Shown: positions 1 through 7,744, counted from the first letter of the stretch. The stretch: 11,101 nucleotides of DNA from Undivivens sp041652635 (GCA_041652635.1 JBAZGW010000049.1:1-11101), one strand, 5' to 3'. Notes: generated from the letters alone by a model not told the origin. Numbers and translations: made by a program.

Positions 1-2
1 TG

Positions 3-98
3 GACCACAGTTACGAAGAACGAGGCGCGAAGGAAAAGAAGGACGTCACCGTTGAGATACCGCCGCAGGCGGGCGAAGCAACCTCTTTCGACAAATAA
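3..98 (+). CDS. C-terminal fragment of an unrecognised protein
   Basis: This is the last 31 codons of a gene that begins outside the window, ending in TAA at 96-98. The tail is highly charged (Glu/Lys rich) and ends in TSFDK. I chose this frame because it gives a soluble, compositionally normal tail; the frame starting at base 1 is also open to 120 but gives an Arg-rich string more typical of an out-of-frame shadow. It is not a GAPDH C-terminus, which might have been expected upstream of pgk. No function can be assigned. Confidence 0.4.
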   Translation, partial: DHSYEERGAKEKKDVTVEIPPQAGEATSFDK

Positions 99-169
99 GA
101 TTGTCGCAGACTGTTTTTAGCTATGGACTATGGTCTGTCGATCAGGATTGGTTTTTCGCATAGCGGGGA

Positions 170-198
170 TTGACAAAACCGCCAAAATATTATAATAT
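170..198 (+). promoter_or_regulatory. Sigma70-type promoter for pgk-tpiA-secG
   Basis: A perfect -35 box TTGACA lies at 170-175. It is followed by TATAAT at 191-196 (15-bp spacer) or, in the same AT run, TAATAT at 193-198 (17-bp spacer). A second TATAAT sits at 224-229 without a good -35. The nearest gene downstream is pgk at 433, so the transcript would carry a leader of about 230 nt. No other strong promoter is visible before tpiA or secG, which supports one operon. Confidence 0.6.
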
Positions 199-202
199 AA
201 AA

Positions 203-432
203 AACTTCCGGGCATATTTAGAGTATAATAAACGCCATCCTTATTTTTTATTCTCCTACGCAGAAAATCGCAGGTTTAAGCCTGGAGATGAATGCGCAGG
301 AGAACGGGAAGGTATCGCTGCGCGAAGAGGGGGACTGCTTCGGAGGAATTTCGCTCAAGTAGTAGAGAATCACCGGGCTTTAGCCAGGGGAGTTTCATAA
401 ACGCGCGGCGTCAATATTCAGCGGAGGCAGGA
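203..432 (+). promoter_or_regulatory. Long, possibly structured 5' leader of pgk
   Basis: Between the predicted transcription start and the pgk start codon are about 230 nt with no convincing gene. Short hairpins are visible: CAGG/CCTG at 271-274 and 281-284, GCGCAG/CTGCGC at 294-299 and 318-323, and a GGCT/AGCC stem near 375-390. I compared it mentally with common riboswitch cores (glycine, c-di-GMP, cobalamin, fluoride, TPP) and did not find a match. It may be a regulatory leader or simply untranslated sequence. Confidence 0.3.
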
Positions 433-1614
433 ATGGGTAAATTAACGGTGAAAGATGTCGATCTAAAAGGAAAAACTGTGCTAATGCGGGCTGATTTTAA
501 CGTGCCCCAGGACGCTTCTTTGAGTATCACGGATGACACCCGTATCCGGGCAACTTTGCCGACCATAGAATATATACTGAAGAACGGCGCGGCCAAGCTC
601 GTTTTAATGAGCCATCTCGGCAGGCCGGACGGTAAGGCCGTCGCTAAATACAGCTTGGTGCCTGTCGCCAAAAGGCTGGCTGAATTATTGGCCCAGCCCG
701 TGAAGTTCATTCCGGAGTGCGTGGGCGCAGCGGTAAAGAAAGAGGTTGCGGCGGCACAAGAAAAAGTCGTGCTTCTGGAGAATCTGCGTTTCCATTCCGA
801 GGAAGAAGCCAATGATCCCGCGTTCGCAAAACAACTCGCGGAACTCGGCGATATTTTCGTCAACGACGCTTTCGGCACCGCCCACAGGGCGCACGCTTCC
901 ACGGAAGGCGTCACTCATTATCTGAAGTCGGCCGCCGGATTCCTGCTGGGCAAGGAAATAGAATATCTTGGTAACGCGGTGGCTAATCCAGCCAGGCCGT
1001 TCATCGTTATTTTGGGAGGCGCGAAAGTCTCCGATAAGATCGCCGTGATAGAGAACCTGCTTCCGAAATGCGACAGCATCATCATCGGCGGAGGTATGGC
1101 TTACACCTTTTTGAAGGCGCAGGGGAAGAGTATCGGTAAGTCCAAGCTTGAGCAGGATAAACTGGAATTAGCTAAAGAAATACTGCGCAAGGCCGGGGAA
1201 TTGAATAAAGAAATTCTCCTGCCGGTGGACAACCTGATAGTCGAAAGCATAGATGTTTCGGCCAAGAGCGAAATTTGCGGAGAAAATATCCCGGACGGAA
1301 AGATGGCAGTGGATATCGGGCCGCAGACCGTGAAGTTATTTAACGCCAAACTTGCCGGCGCCAAGACTATCGTCTGGAACGGCCCGCTGGGTATTTTCGA
1401 GATGGAACCTTTCAGCAAAGGCACGCGGGCAGTGGCGGAATTCATCTCTAAGCTGGACGCGGTGACTATTATCGGCGGCGGCGACACTGCCGCGGCGGTG
1501 GCCAAGTTTGGGCTTGAAAGCAAGATGACGCATATTTCCACCGGCGGAGGCGCCAGCCTGGAGTTTCTGGAGGGAAAGAAACTTCCCGGGGTGGCGGCGC
1601 TTACCGAAGCGTAA
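433..1614 (+). CDS. pgk: Phosphoglycerate kinase
   Basis: This cytoplasmic glycolytic enzyme transfers the acyl phosphate of 1,3-bisphosphoglycerate to ADP, giving 3-phosphoglycerate and ATP. The 393-residue product has the family's normal length. Visible landmarks are the N-terminal RADFNVP substrate-binding strand (residues 19-25), SHLGRP (60-65), the LENLRF strand, GGAKVSDKI, the nucleotide-side WNGPLGIFE, GGGDT, and the C-terminal STGGGASLEFLEGK with LPG near the end. The frame is open back to 292, but I place the start at ATG 433 because homologs begin MxKLTVKDVDL and an AGGCAGG/GGAGG-like ribosome site lies just upstream (423-431). It heads an operon with tpiA, 59 bases downstream. Confidence 0.97.
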   Translation: MGKLTVKDVDLKGKTVLMRADFNVPQDASLSITDDTRIRATLPTIEYILKNGAAKLVLMSHLGRPDGKAVAKYSLVPVAKRLAELLAQPVKFIPECVGAAVKKEVAAAQEKVVLLENLRFHSEEEANDPAFAKQLAELGDIFVNDAFGTAHRAHASTEGVTHYLKSAAGFLLGKEIEYLGNAVANPARPFIVILGGAKVSDKIAVIENLLPKCDSIIIGGGMAYTFLKAQGKSIGKSKLEQDKLELAKEILRKAGELNKEILLPVDNLIVESIDVSAKSEICGENIPDGKMAVDIGPQTVKLFNAKLAGAKTIVWNGPLGIFEMEPFSKGTRAVAEFISKLDAVTIIGGGDTAAAVAKFGLESKMTHISTGGGASLEFLEGKKLPGVAALTEA

Positions 1615-1673
1615 TAATATAGGAGTAAAAACACTGGTTTTAGTCCAGAGATATTCATTAGGAGAGATAAGAA

Positions 1674-2447
1674 ATGCGCAAGACGATAATCGCGGGTAAC
1701 TGGAAGATGTATAAGAAAATAGGCGAGGCCATAGAACTTGCCAACTGCCTAAAAAGGAACCTTTTTGATCTTGATGAGGGGGCGGTGGAAGTGGTGATCT
1801 GTCCTCCTTTCACGGCATTGAGCGAGACCGCGGAAGTGGTCTTTGAAAGCAATATCAGCGTCGGCGCCCAGGATACCTACTGGCAGGACGAGGGGGCGTT
1901 CACCGGGGAGGTTTCTCCTTTGATGCTTAAGGATGCCGGGTGTAAATTCGTGATCATCGGGCATTCGGAGAGGCGGCAATATTTCCACGAGACGGACGCC
2001 ACGGTTAACAATAAACTAAAAGCATTGTTGAAACACGGCCTTACTCCGATAGTTTGCGTGGGAGAGACACTCGAGCAGAGGGAAAAGGAATTGACTTTCA
2101 AGGTTCTGGATGAGCAGGTAAAAAACGGCCTGGCCGGATTGTCGCAGGAGGAAGCGCTTAAGATCGTGGTCGCCTATGAGCCTGTCTGGGCCATCGGCAC
2201 GGGAAAGACCGCCACTCCCGCCCAGGCGCAGGAAGTGCATAAATACATACGGGGTATTTTGAATAAATTGTTCGCAGAGGCGGTCTCTTCGGAGATCAGG
2301 ATACAATACGGCGGCAGCGTCAAACCGGATAATATCGCCGAGTTAATGCTTCAGCCGGATGTGGACGGTGCGCTCGTGGGAGGAGCGAGCCTGAAAGTGG
2401 AGAGTTTCGTGGAGATAATCAAGAAAGCCGCAGAGGTAAAAAAATGA
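1674..2447 (+). CDS. tpiA: Triosephosphate isomerase
   Basis: It interconverts dihydroxyacetone phosphate and glyceraldehyde 3-phosphate in the cytoplasm. The 257-residue TIM barrel is full length. The catalytic residues are all present: Lys11 in NWKMYK, His97 in IIGHSERR and Glu169 in VAYEPVWAIGTGKTA, whose second half is the mobile loop 6 (170-180). The phosphate-binding YGGSVKP (212-218) and VGGASL near the C-terminus are intact. The start has a good ribosome site, AGGAGAG at 1660-1666, 7 bases before ATG. The stop TGA overlaps the secG start (ATGA at 2444-2447), indicating translational coupling. Confidence 0.97.
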   Translation: MRKTIIAGNWKMYKKIGEAIELANCLKRNLFDLDEGAVEVVICPPFTALSETAEVVFESNISVGAQDTYWQDEGAFTGEVSPLMLKDAGCKFVIIGHSERRQYFHETDATVNNKLKALLKHGLTPIVCVGETLEQREKELTFKVLDEQVKNGLAGLSQEEALKIVVAYEPVWAIGTGKTATPAQAQEVHKYIRGILNKLFAEAVSSEIRIQYGGSVKPDNIAELMLQPDVDGALVGGASLKVESFVEIIKKAAEVKK

Positions 2448-2875
2448 TGGTAATAATTATCGCTATACACGTGGTTGTCTGTTTCTTATTGATCTGTCTG
2501 ATCTTGGTCCAGTCGGGCAGGGGAGGCGGTTTAGTGGAGTCGTTCTCCGGTATGGAATCCGTTTTTGGCACTAAAACCAGCGCTTTTATGACGAAGTTCA
2601 CTTCTATACTTTCCGTGTTGTTTTTCTTAAGCTGTCTGACGCTGGCGTTCCTTTCGGTGAGGCAGAGTCATTCTTTGATGAGCGTCGTAAAGCCGGTCCC
2701 TTCGGCCGTTGAGAAATCAGCCCCTGTATCAGAAAAGCAGGTTCCGGTGGCAGCTGCGCAGCCGGCGGCGGTTGTCCAGCCGCAGGCCGTTCCCGCTGTT
2801 CCCGAACCCGTTGCGGCACCTGTCCAGGAAAAAAGCGGCGCCGTTGGAACAGATCAGCAGAAGGCAACTCCGTAA
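2444..2875 (+). CDS. secG: Preprotein translocase subunit SecG with an extended Pro/Ala/Val tail
   Basis: SecG is the small auxiliary membrane subunit of the SecYEG protein-export channel. Two transmembrane helices (about residues 2-22 and 53-72) flank the family hallmark LVQSGRGGGL (21-30) and a FSGMESVFGTKT cytosolic loop. After residue 78 the protein continues for about 65 residues rich in Pro, Ala, Val and Gln, with no further membrane segment; SecG is usually 70-110 residues, so this low-complexity tail is an extra. The start can be ATG 2444 (4-base overlap with tpiA) or the next codon, ATG 2447; either implies coupling. Placement after pgk-tpiA is seen in many bacteria. Confidence 0.93.
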   Translation: MMVIIIAIHVVVCFLLICLILVQSGRGGGLVESFSGMESVFGTKTSAFMTKFTSILSVLFFLSCLTLAFLSVRQSHSLMSVVKPVPSAVEKSAPVSEKQVPVAAAQPAAVVQPQAVPAVPEPVAAPVQEKSGAVGTDQQKATP

Positions 2876-2895
2876 TCAGTGCCCCGGCACAAAAA

Positions 2896-4521
2896 ATGAA
2901 GAATAACCAGGTCTGCCTGGTATTGAAGAATATTATAAAAAGACTATCGCCTTTTATCGCGGCGGTAGTCTTTTTTGTTTGTTCGCCTGCCCATGCCGCG
3001 GAAAAAGGAGACGCCTTTATCGGCGCTTCCACGGCCGACGCAAGGACCTTGATGCCGATGCTCGCTTCCGACAGCGCTTCCGCCGGTATCTGCGGTTATA
3101 TTTTTAACGGGTTGGTCAAGTATGATAAGGATCTTAACCTTACCGGCGACTTGGCTGAACGCTGGGAGGTGCTGGACGGAGGGTTACAAATAGTTTTCTA
3201 TTTAAGGAAGGACGTCTTTTGGCAGGACGGCGCGCGGTTTACTTCCCGCGATGTGGCCTTTACTTACCGTAAGATGATTGACCCCCAGGTGCGCACTCCC
3301 TACGGCGGCGATTTTGAACGTGTGGCAAAACTAGAGACACCCGATGATTTTACCGTGCGCGTGTTTTATAAAGAGCCTTTTGCCCCGGCGCTCTCCAGCT
3401 GGAGTATTTCGATGATCCCCGCGCATTTATTGGAAGGCAAGGATCTGAACGGTTCCGCTTTTGCCAGGGCTCCGGTAGGCACAGGCCCGTATAAATTCAG
3501 ATCGTGGAAGACACAGGAAAAGATAGAATTGGATGCCAACGAGCGCTATTTTTTGCACCGGCCGAATATCGATCGGGTGGTGGAAAGGGTGATACCGGAC
3601 TCTTCCACGATCTTCCTGGAGTTACAGACCGGAGGCGTCGATCTTTGCGGCCTTACGCCCCTGCAATATACCCGTCAGACGGATACGCCGTATTTCCGCG
3701 ATAACTACCGTAAATTCCGCCTGCCGGGAGAGACTTACGTTTACTTAGGATATAATTTACGTTCAGCTTTATTCTCGGACGCAAGAGTCAGGCGGGCTTT
3801 GAACCTGGCAGTGGATAAAGAGGAGATCATTAAGATAGCCTTGCTGGGCCTGGGCACGGTTTCCAACGGCCCGTTCACCCCGCAGTCCTGGGCTTTTAAT
3901 CCGTCCGTAAAACCGGACGCGTATGATCCCGCGGAGGCGGCCCGTTTGCTTAAGCAAGCCGGCTGGGAAGACGCCGACGGCGACGGCAGACTGGAAAAGG
4001 ACGGCAGGAAGTTCGATTTCACCATTCTTACCAGCCAGGGTAACGATGAGCGTATCAAAGCCGCGGAAATAATCCAGCGCAGGCTGGCGAATATCGGCAT
4101 CGGCGTGAGGATCAAAGTAGTGGAATGGAGCGTTTTTCTCGGAGAATTCGTCAATAAACGTGATTTCGACGCGGTATTGCTTGGTTGGTCCCTGCCGCGC
4201 GAACCGGATAATTACGATATCTGGCATTCTTCCAAGACGCGCGAAGGGGAATTCAACTTCACCGGTTATTCTAATCCTGAAGTTGACAGCTTATTGTTGG
4301 AGGCGCGCCGTATTTTCGACCAGGAAGCCAGAAAAGAGCGGTATCGTAAGATCCAGGAGCTTATTTATTCCGATCAGCCGTATATGTTCCTTTACGTTCC
4401 GGACAGCCTGTACGTGGTGCAGAGGCGTTTTCGGGAGGTAGTGCCGGCGGCCGCGGGCATAGGTTATAATTTCATCGACTGGTGGGTCCCTGCCGCGGAA
4501 CAAAGATACAGGATGCGGTAG
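2896..4521 (+). CDS. Peptide-type ABC transporter substrate-binding protein (SBP family 5)
   Basis: This is the periplasmic receptor that would deliver ligand to the permease pair encoded downstream. Residues 1-34 form a Sec signal peptide: basic KNIIKR, hydrophobic FIAAVVFFVC, and an AHA cleavage site before AEKG. The mature part shows SBP_bac_5 traits: FNGLVKYDKDLNLTGDLAE, a WQDGARFTSRDV segment, GTGPYKF, LNLAVDKEEI near residue 300, a DGDGRLEKDGR acidic loop near 361-371, and a C-terminal lobe with WSLPREPDNYDIWHSS. The 541-residue length is normal for the family. No good ribosome site precedes ATG 2896, but any later in-frame start would lose the signal peptide. An intrinsic-terminator hairpin lies inside codons 14-27. 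The ligand (dipeptide, oligopeptide, nickel complex or other) cannot be told from sequence. Confidence 0.9.
   Translation: MKNNQVCLVLKNIIKRLSPFIAAVVFFVCSPAHAAEKGDAFIGASTADARTLMPMLASDSASAGICGYIFNGLVKYDKDLNLTGDLAERWEVLDGGLQIVFYLRKDVFWQDGARFTSRDVAFTYRKMIDPQVRTPYGGDFERVAKLETPDDFTVRVFYKEPFAPALSSWSISMIPAHLLEGKDLNGSAFARAPVGTGPYKFRSWKTQEKIELDANERYFLHRPNIDRVVERVIPDSSTIFLELQTGGVDLCGLTPLQYTRQTDTPYFRDNYRKFRLPGETYVYLGYNLRSALFSDARVRRALNLAVDKEEIIKIALLGLGTVSNGPFTPQSWAFNPSVKPDAYDPAEAARLLKQAGWEDADGDGRLEKDGRKFDFTILTSQGNDERIKAAEIIQRRLANIGIGVRIKVVEWSVFLGEFVNKRDFDAVLLGWSLPREPDNYDIWHSSKTREGEFNFTGYSNPEVDSLLLEARRIFDQEARKERYRKIQELIYSDQPYMFLYVPDSLYVVQRRFREVVPAAAGIGYNFIDWWVPAAEQRYRMR
2937..2976 (+). terminator. Intrinsic terminator overlapping the signal-peptide codons
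   Basis: A 15-bp stem pairs 2937-2951 with 2961-2975; the only non-Watson-Crick pair is a G-T wobble. The loop is 9 nt (2952-2960). The left arm starts with five A and the right arm runs into TTTTTT at 2971-2976, the classic Rho-independent layout. It begins 61 nt after the secG stop, so it would end the pgk-tpiA-secG transcript. A smaller perfect hairpin, ACCAGG-tctg-CCTGGT (2906-2921), lies just before it. Because it is within the binding-protein gene, it could act as an attenuator for the importer. Confidence 0.75.
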
Positions 4522-4554
4522 CGGATGTTTGTATTTAATCGTGTATCGGTTAAC

Positions 4555-4743
4555 GGTTACGATGCCCGTTTCGTCTATCGGTAAAGGTTACGGATTTGAA
4601 ATGTAATCGGTATTTTTCCTTCCTACTTGTGGGGAGAAGTAAGGACGATGATACCCCTTCTGTATCTTCCCCATTAAGGGTAGGAAAGATAGGTTTGGTT
4701 CTGTTGGTTACCGTGACTGAAAACCGATACGGGCTTCGTTACC
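4555..4743. repeat. Long imperfect foldback (inverted repeat) between importer genes
   Basis: Four pairs of arms nest around one centre: 4555-4568 with 4730-4743 (12 of 14 pair), TATCGGT 4576-4582 with ACCGATA 4723-4729 (perfect), 4587-4593 with 4711-4717 (one wobble), and TTCCTAC 4620-4626 with GTAGGAA 4680-4686 (perfect). An inner GTGGGGAGA / TCTTCCCCA pair follows. Together they give a hairpin-like unit of about 190 bases with no gene in it. It may be a degenerate MITE or a structured RNA; no target duplication is evident. Confidence 0.5.
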
Positions 4744-4748
4744 CTGAC

Positions 4749-4836
4749 CGTTGCCGAGGTTAAAATCGTCATTCTGAAGCCAGAGGCTGAAGAATCTGTG
4801 TTTCTGGATTAGATCCTTCGCGGGGCTCAGGATGAC
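4749..4836. repeat. Dispersed GTCATTCTGA...AGGATGAC repeat, copy 1 (uninterrupted)
   Basis: The first 33 bases are identical to 7692-7724. The unit runs through the stretch GAAGAATCTGTGTTT to TTAGATCCTTCG and ends CTCAGGATGAC. Its ends are complementary (GTCATTCTGA against CTCAGGATGAC), so it is a foldback. At 4809-4812 it has a single TTAG, the site at which the second copy carries a 119-bp insertion. The repeat ends about 21 bases before the permease start. Confidence 0.75.
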
Positions 4837-4857
4837 TTGATGGTAAGCGAGGTTATT

Positions 4858-5832
4858 ATGAAAAAATATATTTTGGGCAGAATTTTAGGTATTATCCCGT
4901 TGCTGTTCGGGATCAGCCTGCTTAGTTTCGCGGTGATAAACCTGGCGCCGGGCAAGCCGGTCGCGCTGGAGAATTCATTGAATCCGCGTATCTCGGCGCA
5001 AACGCTCTTGCGTCTGCAGAAATTATATGAATTGGATAAACCGCTGCACGAGCGTTATTGGAATTGGCTGAAGCGGGCGGCGGTGCTCGATTTCGGCAGG
5101 TCCTTCGGCGATAACCGTCCGGTAATGGACAAGATCGCGGAGAGACTGCCGATAACTGTCGCCATCAATTTACTCTCGCTATTGTTGATCCTGGCGGCGG
5201 CGATACCGCTAGGGGTGCGCTGCGCCCTGCGGCCCGACGGGGTCCTGGACAAGTCTCTTACGGCGGCGATGTTCTTTATATTCGCCGTACCAACATTTTG
5301 GCTGGCTTTGTTATTGATGAATTTCTTCGGGATCACCCTGCGTTGGCTGCCGGTTTCCGGGATAACCTCGTTGGACTACGAGTATCTTAGCCCGACGGGA
5401 AAGGCCGCTGACCTCTTCAGACATTTGTTCTTACCGGTAACGGTCTCCAGCCTGGGCGGCATAGCCGCGATGGCAAGGTATATGCGTTCCTCGATGATCG
5501 ACGCGCTGGCCCAGCCGTATATACGTATGGCCAGGGCTAAAGGACTGCCGGAAAGCAGCGTGCTCTATAAACACGCTTTTCGCAACGCGGTGATGCCTTT
5601 GGTCACTATCCTGGGTTTGTCATTGCCCGGCCTCGTCGGCGGGAGCGTGATCTTTGAATCGATATTCTCTATCCCGGGCGCGGGCAGGCTTTTTTACGAG
5701 GCAGTGATGATGCGGGATTATCCGCTGATAATGGCAGAAGTGGTGATCGTTTCTTTATTGACGATGTCGGCCAACCTGCTGGCGGATCTGAGTTATGCCT
5801 GGATCGACCCGCGTTTAAGGGATAAACGATGA
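4858..5832 (+). CDS. dppB: Peptide-type ABC transporter permease, DppB/OppB family
   Basis: This inner-membrane protein forms half of the importer's translocation path with the next gene product. The 324-residue protein begins with the family's MKKYILGRILGIIPLLFGIS first helix and has about six membrane segments. The EAA-type coupling loop that docks on the ATPases is YIRMARAKGLPE (221-232), followed by HAFRNAVMPL (239-248). The C-terminus carries ESIFSIPGAGRL and the hallmark DLSYAWIDPRLR (310-321). I start it at ATG 4858, with GAGG at 4849-4852; the frame extends upstream only into repeat DNA. The stop overlaps the next start (ATGA at 5829-5832). Dpp, Opp and Nik permeases share this family, so the symbol marks the family rather than the substrate. 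Confidence 0.93.
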   Translation: MKKYILGRILGIIPLLFGISLLSFAVINLAPGKPVALENSLNPRISAQTLLRLQKLYELDKPLHERYWNWLKRAAVLDFGRSFGDNRPVMDKIAERLPITVAINLLSLLLILAAAIPLGVRCALRPDGVLDKSLTAAMFFIFAVPTFWLALLLMNFFGITLRWLPVSGITSLDYEYLSPTGKAADLFRHLFLPVTVSSLGGIAAMARYMRSSMIDALAQPYIRMARAKGLPESSVLYKHAFRNAVMPLVTILGLSLPGLVGGSVIFESIFSIPGAGRLFYEAVMMRDYPLIMAEVVIVSLLTMSANLLADLSYAWIDPRLRDKR

Positions 5833-6617
5833 ACAAGACTACTTTAACCGGGATATGTATGGTCGGGATAATGGCGCTGGCAGCTTTGGCCGCTCCGTGG
5901 CTTAGCCCCTGTCAGCCCGGGCAGATAGACGCCGGCAGTATACTTTGCGCTCCGTCTTCCTCGCATCTTTTGGGGACCGACAGCTTGGGCAGGGATGTTT
6001 TGAGCCGTTTGATATACGGAGCGAGGATTTCTTTAAGCGTGGGGATCATCGCCGTAGGGATATCGACTATTTTAGGAGTGTTCTTCGGCGCGCTGGCCGG
6101 TTTCTACGGCAAAGCGGCGGACGCGTTGATCATGCGCGTTGTGGATGTTCTGCTCTGCTTTCCCACTTTCTTTCTCATCTTGGCCGCGGTGGCTTTTCTC
6201 GATTCTTCCATATTCAACATAATGGTGATCATCGGTTTGACCAATTGGATGGGGCCGGCCAGGCTGGTGCGGGCGGAAATAATGGCTTTGAAAGAACGGG
6301 AATTCGTGGAAGCGGCGCGGGCTTGCGGGGCAGGCAATTTAAGGATAATCGTCAGGCATATGCTGCCGAACGCCTGCGGCCCGCTGTTGGTGAACGCCAC
6401 GCTTTCCGTAGCCGGGGCAATATTGCTGGAATCCGGTTTAAGTTTTCTGGGCCTGGGAGTGCAGCCGCCTGTGCCGAGTTGGGGGAATATGCTTACCGAA
6501 GCAAAAGCCACGCTGGGAGTGGCCTGGTGGATCACTGTTTTTCCCGGCAGCGCGATCTTTCTGGCTATCATCGGTTTTAATTTCATCGCCGAAGGCATAA
6601 GAAAGGATTTGGGGTGA
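5829..6617 (+). CDS. dppC: Peptide-type ABC transporter permease, DppC/OppC family
   Basis: This is the second inner-membrane subunit of the importer. The 262-residue protein has an N-terminal helix, then the family signature HLLGTDSLGRDVLSR (46-60) that precedes the permease domain, and four to five further helices. Its EAA coupling loop is REFVEAARACGAGN (157-170), followed by HMLPNACGPL. The typical GLSFLGLGVQPPVPSWG segment and the NFIAEGIRKDLG end are intact. It is slightly shorter than most members (about 280-300 residues) because the cytosolic N-terminus is brief. It overlaps the upstream permease by ATGA and the downstream ATPase by GTGA, so the three genes are probably translationally coupled. 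Confidence 0.93.
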   Translation: MNKTTLTGICMVGIMALAALAAPWLSPCQPGQIDAGSILCAPSSSHLLGTDSLGRDVLSRLIYGARISLSVGIIAVGISTILGVFFGALAGFYGKAADALIMRVVDVLLCFPTFFLILAAVAFLDSSIFNIMVIIGLTNWMGPARLVRAEIMALKEREFVEAARACGAGNLRIIVRHMLPNACGPLLVNATLSVAGAILLESGLSFLGLGVQPPVPSWGNMLTEAKATLGVAWWITVFPGSAIFLAIIGFNFIAEGIRKDLG

Positions 6618-7423
6618 AGGAAGAACCATTACTGCTGGTAAAGGACCTGAACGTTGTTTTTCGTTACCCGGGAAAAGAGATAACGGCGGCGCGCGGGGTG
6701 AGTTTTGCGGTAGGGCGGAACGAGACGCTGGTTATGGCCGGGGAATCCGGTTCAGGCAAGAGCGTGACCGCGTTGTCCGTCTGCGGTCTGCTGCCGGAAC
6801 AGTCGGCGTTCGTTTCCGGAAGCGCCCGTTTCGACGGCGCGGAATTGATCGGTATGCCGCAAAAGCGGCTGCGTTCCTTTCGCGGCAGGCGTATCGCGTA
6901 TATCTTCCAGGAACCGGCAAGTTATTTGAATCCCGTTTATTCTATCGGCGAGCAGATCGCGGAAGTCATCCGTCTGCATCGCGGCGCGGGCCGCGCGGCA
7001 GCCTGGAAAGAGGCGGAGCATTTACTTGAGTTGTCGGGGATCTCCTGCCCGCAAAGGGCGGCGCGAAGTTACCCGCATCAGCTTTCCGGCGGGATGAACC
7101 AGCGCGCGGCGATCTCTATGGCCCTGGCCTGCAGGCCGGAATTATTGATCGCCGATGAGCCGACCACTTCTTTGGATATGACCACTGAGGCGGAGATCAT
7201 CAAACTGCTGACGCGGTTAAAAAAGGAATTGGGTTTCTCCCTCTTGTTCATTACTCATAACCTGGCCATCGCCGAACACATCGCCGATCAGGTCGCGGTG
7301 ATGTTCAGGGGAGAGCTGGTGGAATACCGGATGAAAGAAGAATTGTTCGCTTCCCCGGAGCACGCGCATACTAAGGAATTACTGGCGGCTTATGAGAAAG
7401 TGGGTAGATTTATTGAAGGATGA
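6614..7423 (+). CDS. dppD: Peptide-type ABC transporter ATPase, DppD/OppD family
   Basis: This is one of the two cytoplasmic ATPases that power the importer. The 269-residue protein starts with GTG in a GTGA overlap with the permease stop. It contains Walker A GESGSGKS (43-50), the Q-loop Gln99 (IFQEP), the ABC signature LSGGM (157-161), as is usual in the D subunit, Walker B LLIADE (177-182) with D-loop SLD, and H-loop His215 (FITHN). It ends just after the EHAHTKELL helix, so it lacks the C-terminal oligo_HPY extension with conserved cysteines found in most DppD proteins of about 320 residues or more. It is followed by about 600 bases of repeats before its partner ATPase. Confidence 0.93.
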   Translation: MKEEPLLLVKDLNVVFRYPGKEITAARGVSFAVGRNETLVMAGESGSGKSVTALSVCGLLPEQSAFVSGSARFDGAELIGMPQKRLRSFRGRRIAYIFQEPASYLNPVYSIGEQIAEVIRLHRGAGRAAAWKEAEHLLELSGISCPQRAARSYPHQLSGGMNQRAAISMALACRPELLIADEPTTSLDMTTEAEIIKLLTRLKKELGFSLLFITHNLAIAEHIADQVAVMFRGELVEYRMKEELFASPEHAHTKELLAAYEKVGRFIEG

Positions 7424-7676
7424 AGCACGCGGGATGAAGGACGTAATGAACACTAAAGATAAGAAATGATGTGCGAGATGTGTTATCTTTCGTCCTTCAT
7501 CCCCCTTCGCAGGGAACTACGGGTGTCAACCCGTGGAGGAATGCACGAGCGAATTTCGCACTAAAACCGCTTGAAATATCTCGATGTTCTGCTTCGGGGG
7601 GATTTCGCCCCGAAGGGCATTGAAAGGTACCAGGGCTGTCAAGCCATGAGGCTCCATGTTTCATGCTTCGTGCTTC
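7422..7676. repeat. Block of short hairpins downstream of dppD
   Basis: This stretch is non-coding as far as I can see and is full of perfect small hairpins: ACGGGT-gtca-ACCCGT around 7518-7533, CTTCGGGG (7592-7599) with CCCCGAAG (7608-7615), and GGCT-gtca-AGCC around 7635-7646. The whole block is bounded by GAAGCACG at 7422-7429 and its complement CGTGCTTC at 7669-7676. The AAGCACG/ATGAAACATG-type words resemble low-complexity intergenic repeats seen in many metagenome-derived genomes (recollection, not a search). Confidence 0.5.
7431..7503. repeat. Strong inverted repeat after dppD
   Basis: GGGATGAAGGACG at 7431-7443 pairs perfectly (13 bp) with CGTCCTTCATCCC at 7491-7503. Directly inside, AAAGATAA at 7455-7462 pairs perfectly with TTATCTTT at 7483-7490. 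There is no T-tract immediately after it, so it is not a classic intrinsic terminator, although it begins only 8 bases after the dppD stop and could stabilise or end that transcript. Confidence 0.65.
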
Positions 7677-7744
7677 GTATTCAGTCCTGGTCGTTGCCGA
7701 GGTTAAAATCGTCATTCTGAAGCCGGCGAGCTTGCCCTGAGCGG

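Noticed and set aside
170..400. 76-codon plus-strand ORF upstream of pgk
   Set aside because: Its TTG start lies in the -35 box of the likely pgk promoter, there is no ribosome site, and the protein resembles nothing I know. Probably leader RNA.
292..432. N-terminal extension of phosphoglycerate kinase
   Set aside because: The extra 47 residues are Arg/Ser rich and not part of the kinase fold; ATG 433 has a ribosome site and matches the usual start.
2879..2890. GTGCC-CC-GGCAC hairpin before the binding protein
   Set aside because: The loop would be only two bases and there is no T-tract; the real terminator is at 2937-2976.
7497..7715. 72-codon minus-strand ORF in the dppD-dppF gap
   Set aside because: It lies wholly over short hairpins and dispersed repeats and has no ribosome site or partner gene; open frame is likely a by-product of the repeat composition.
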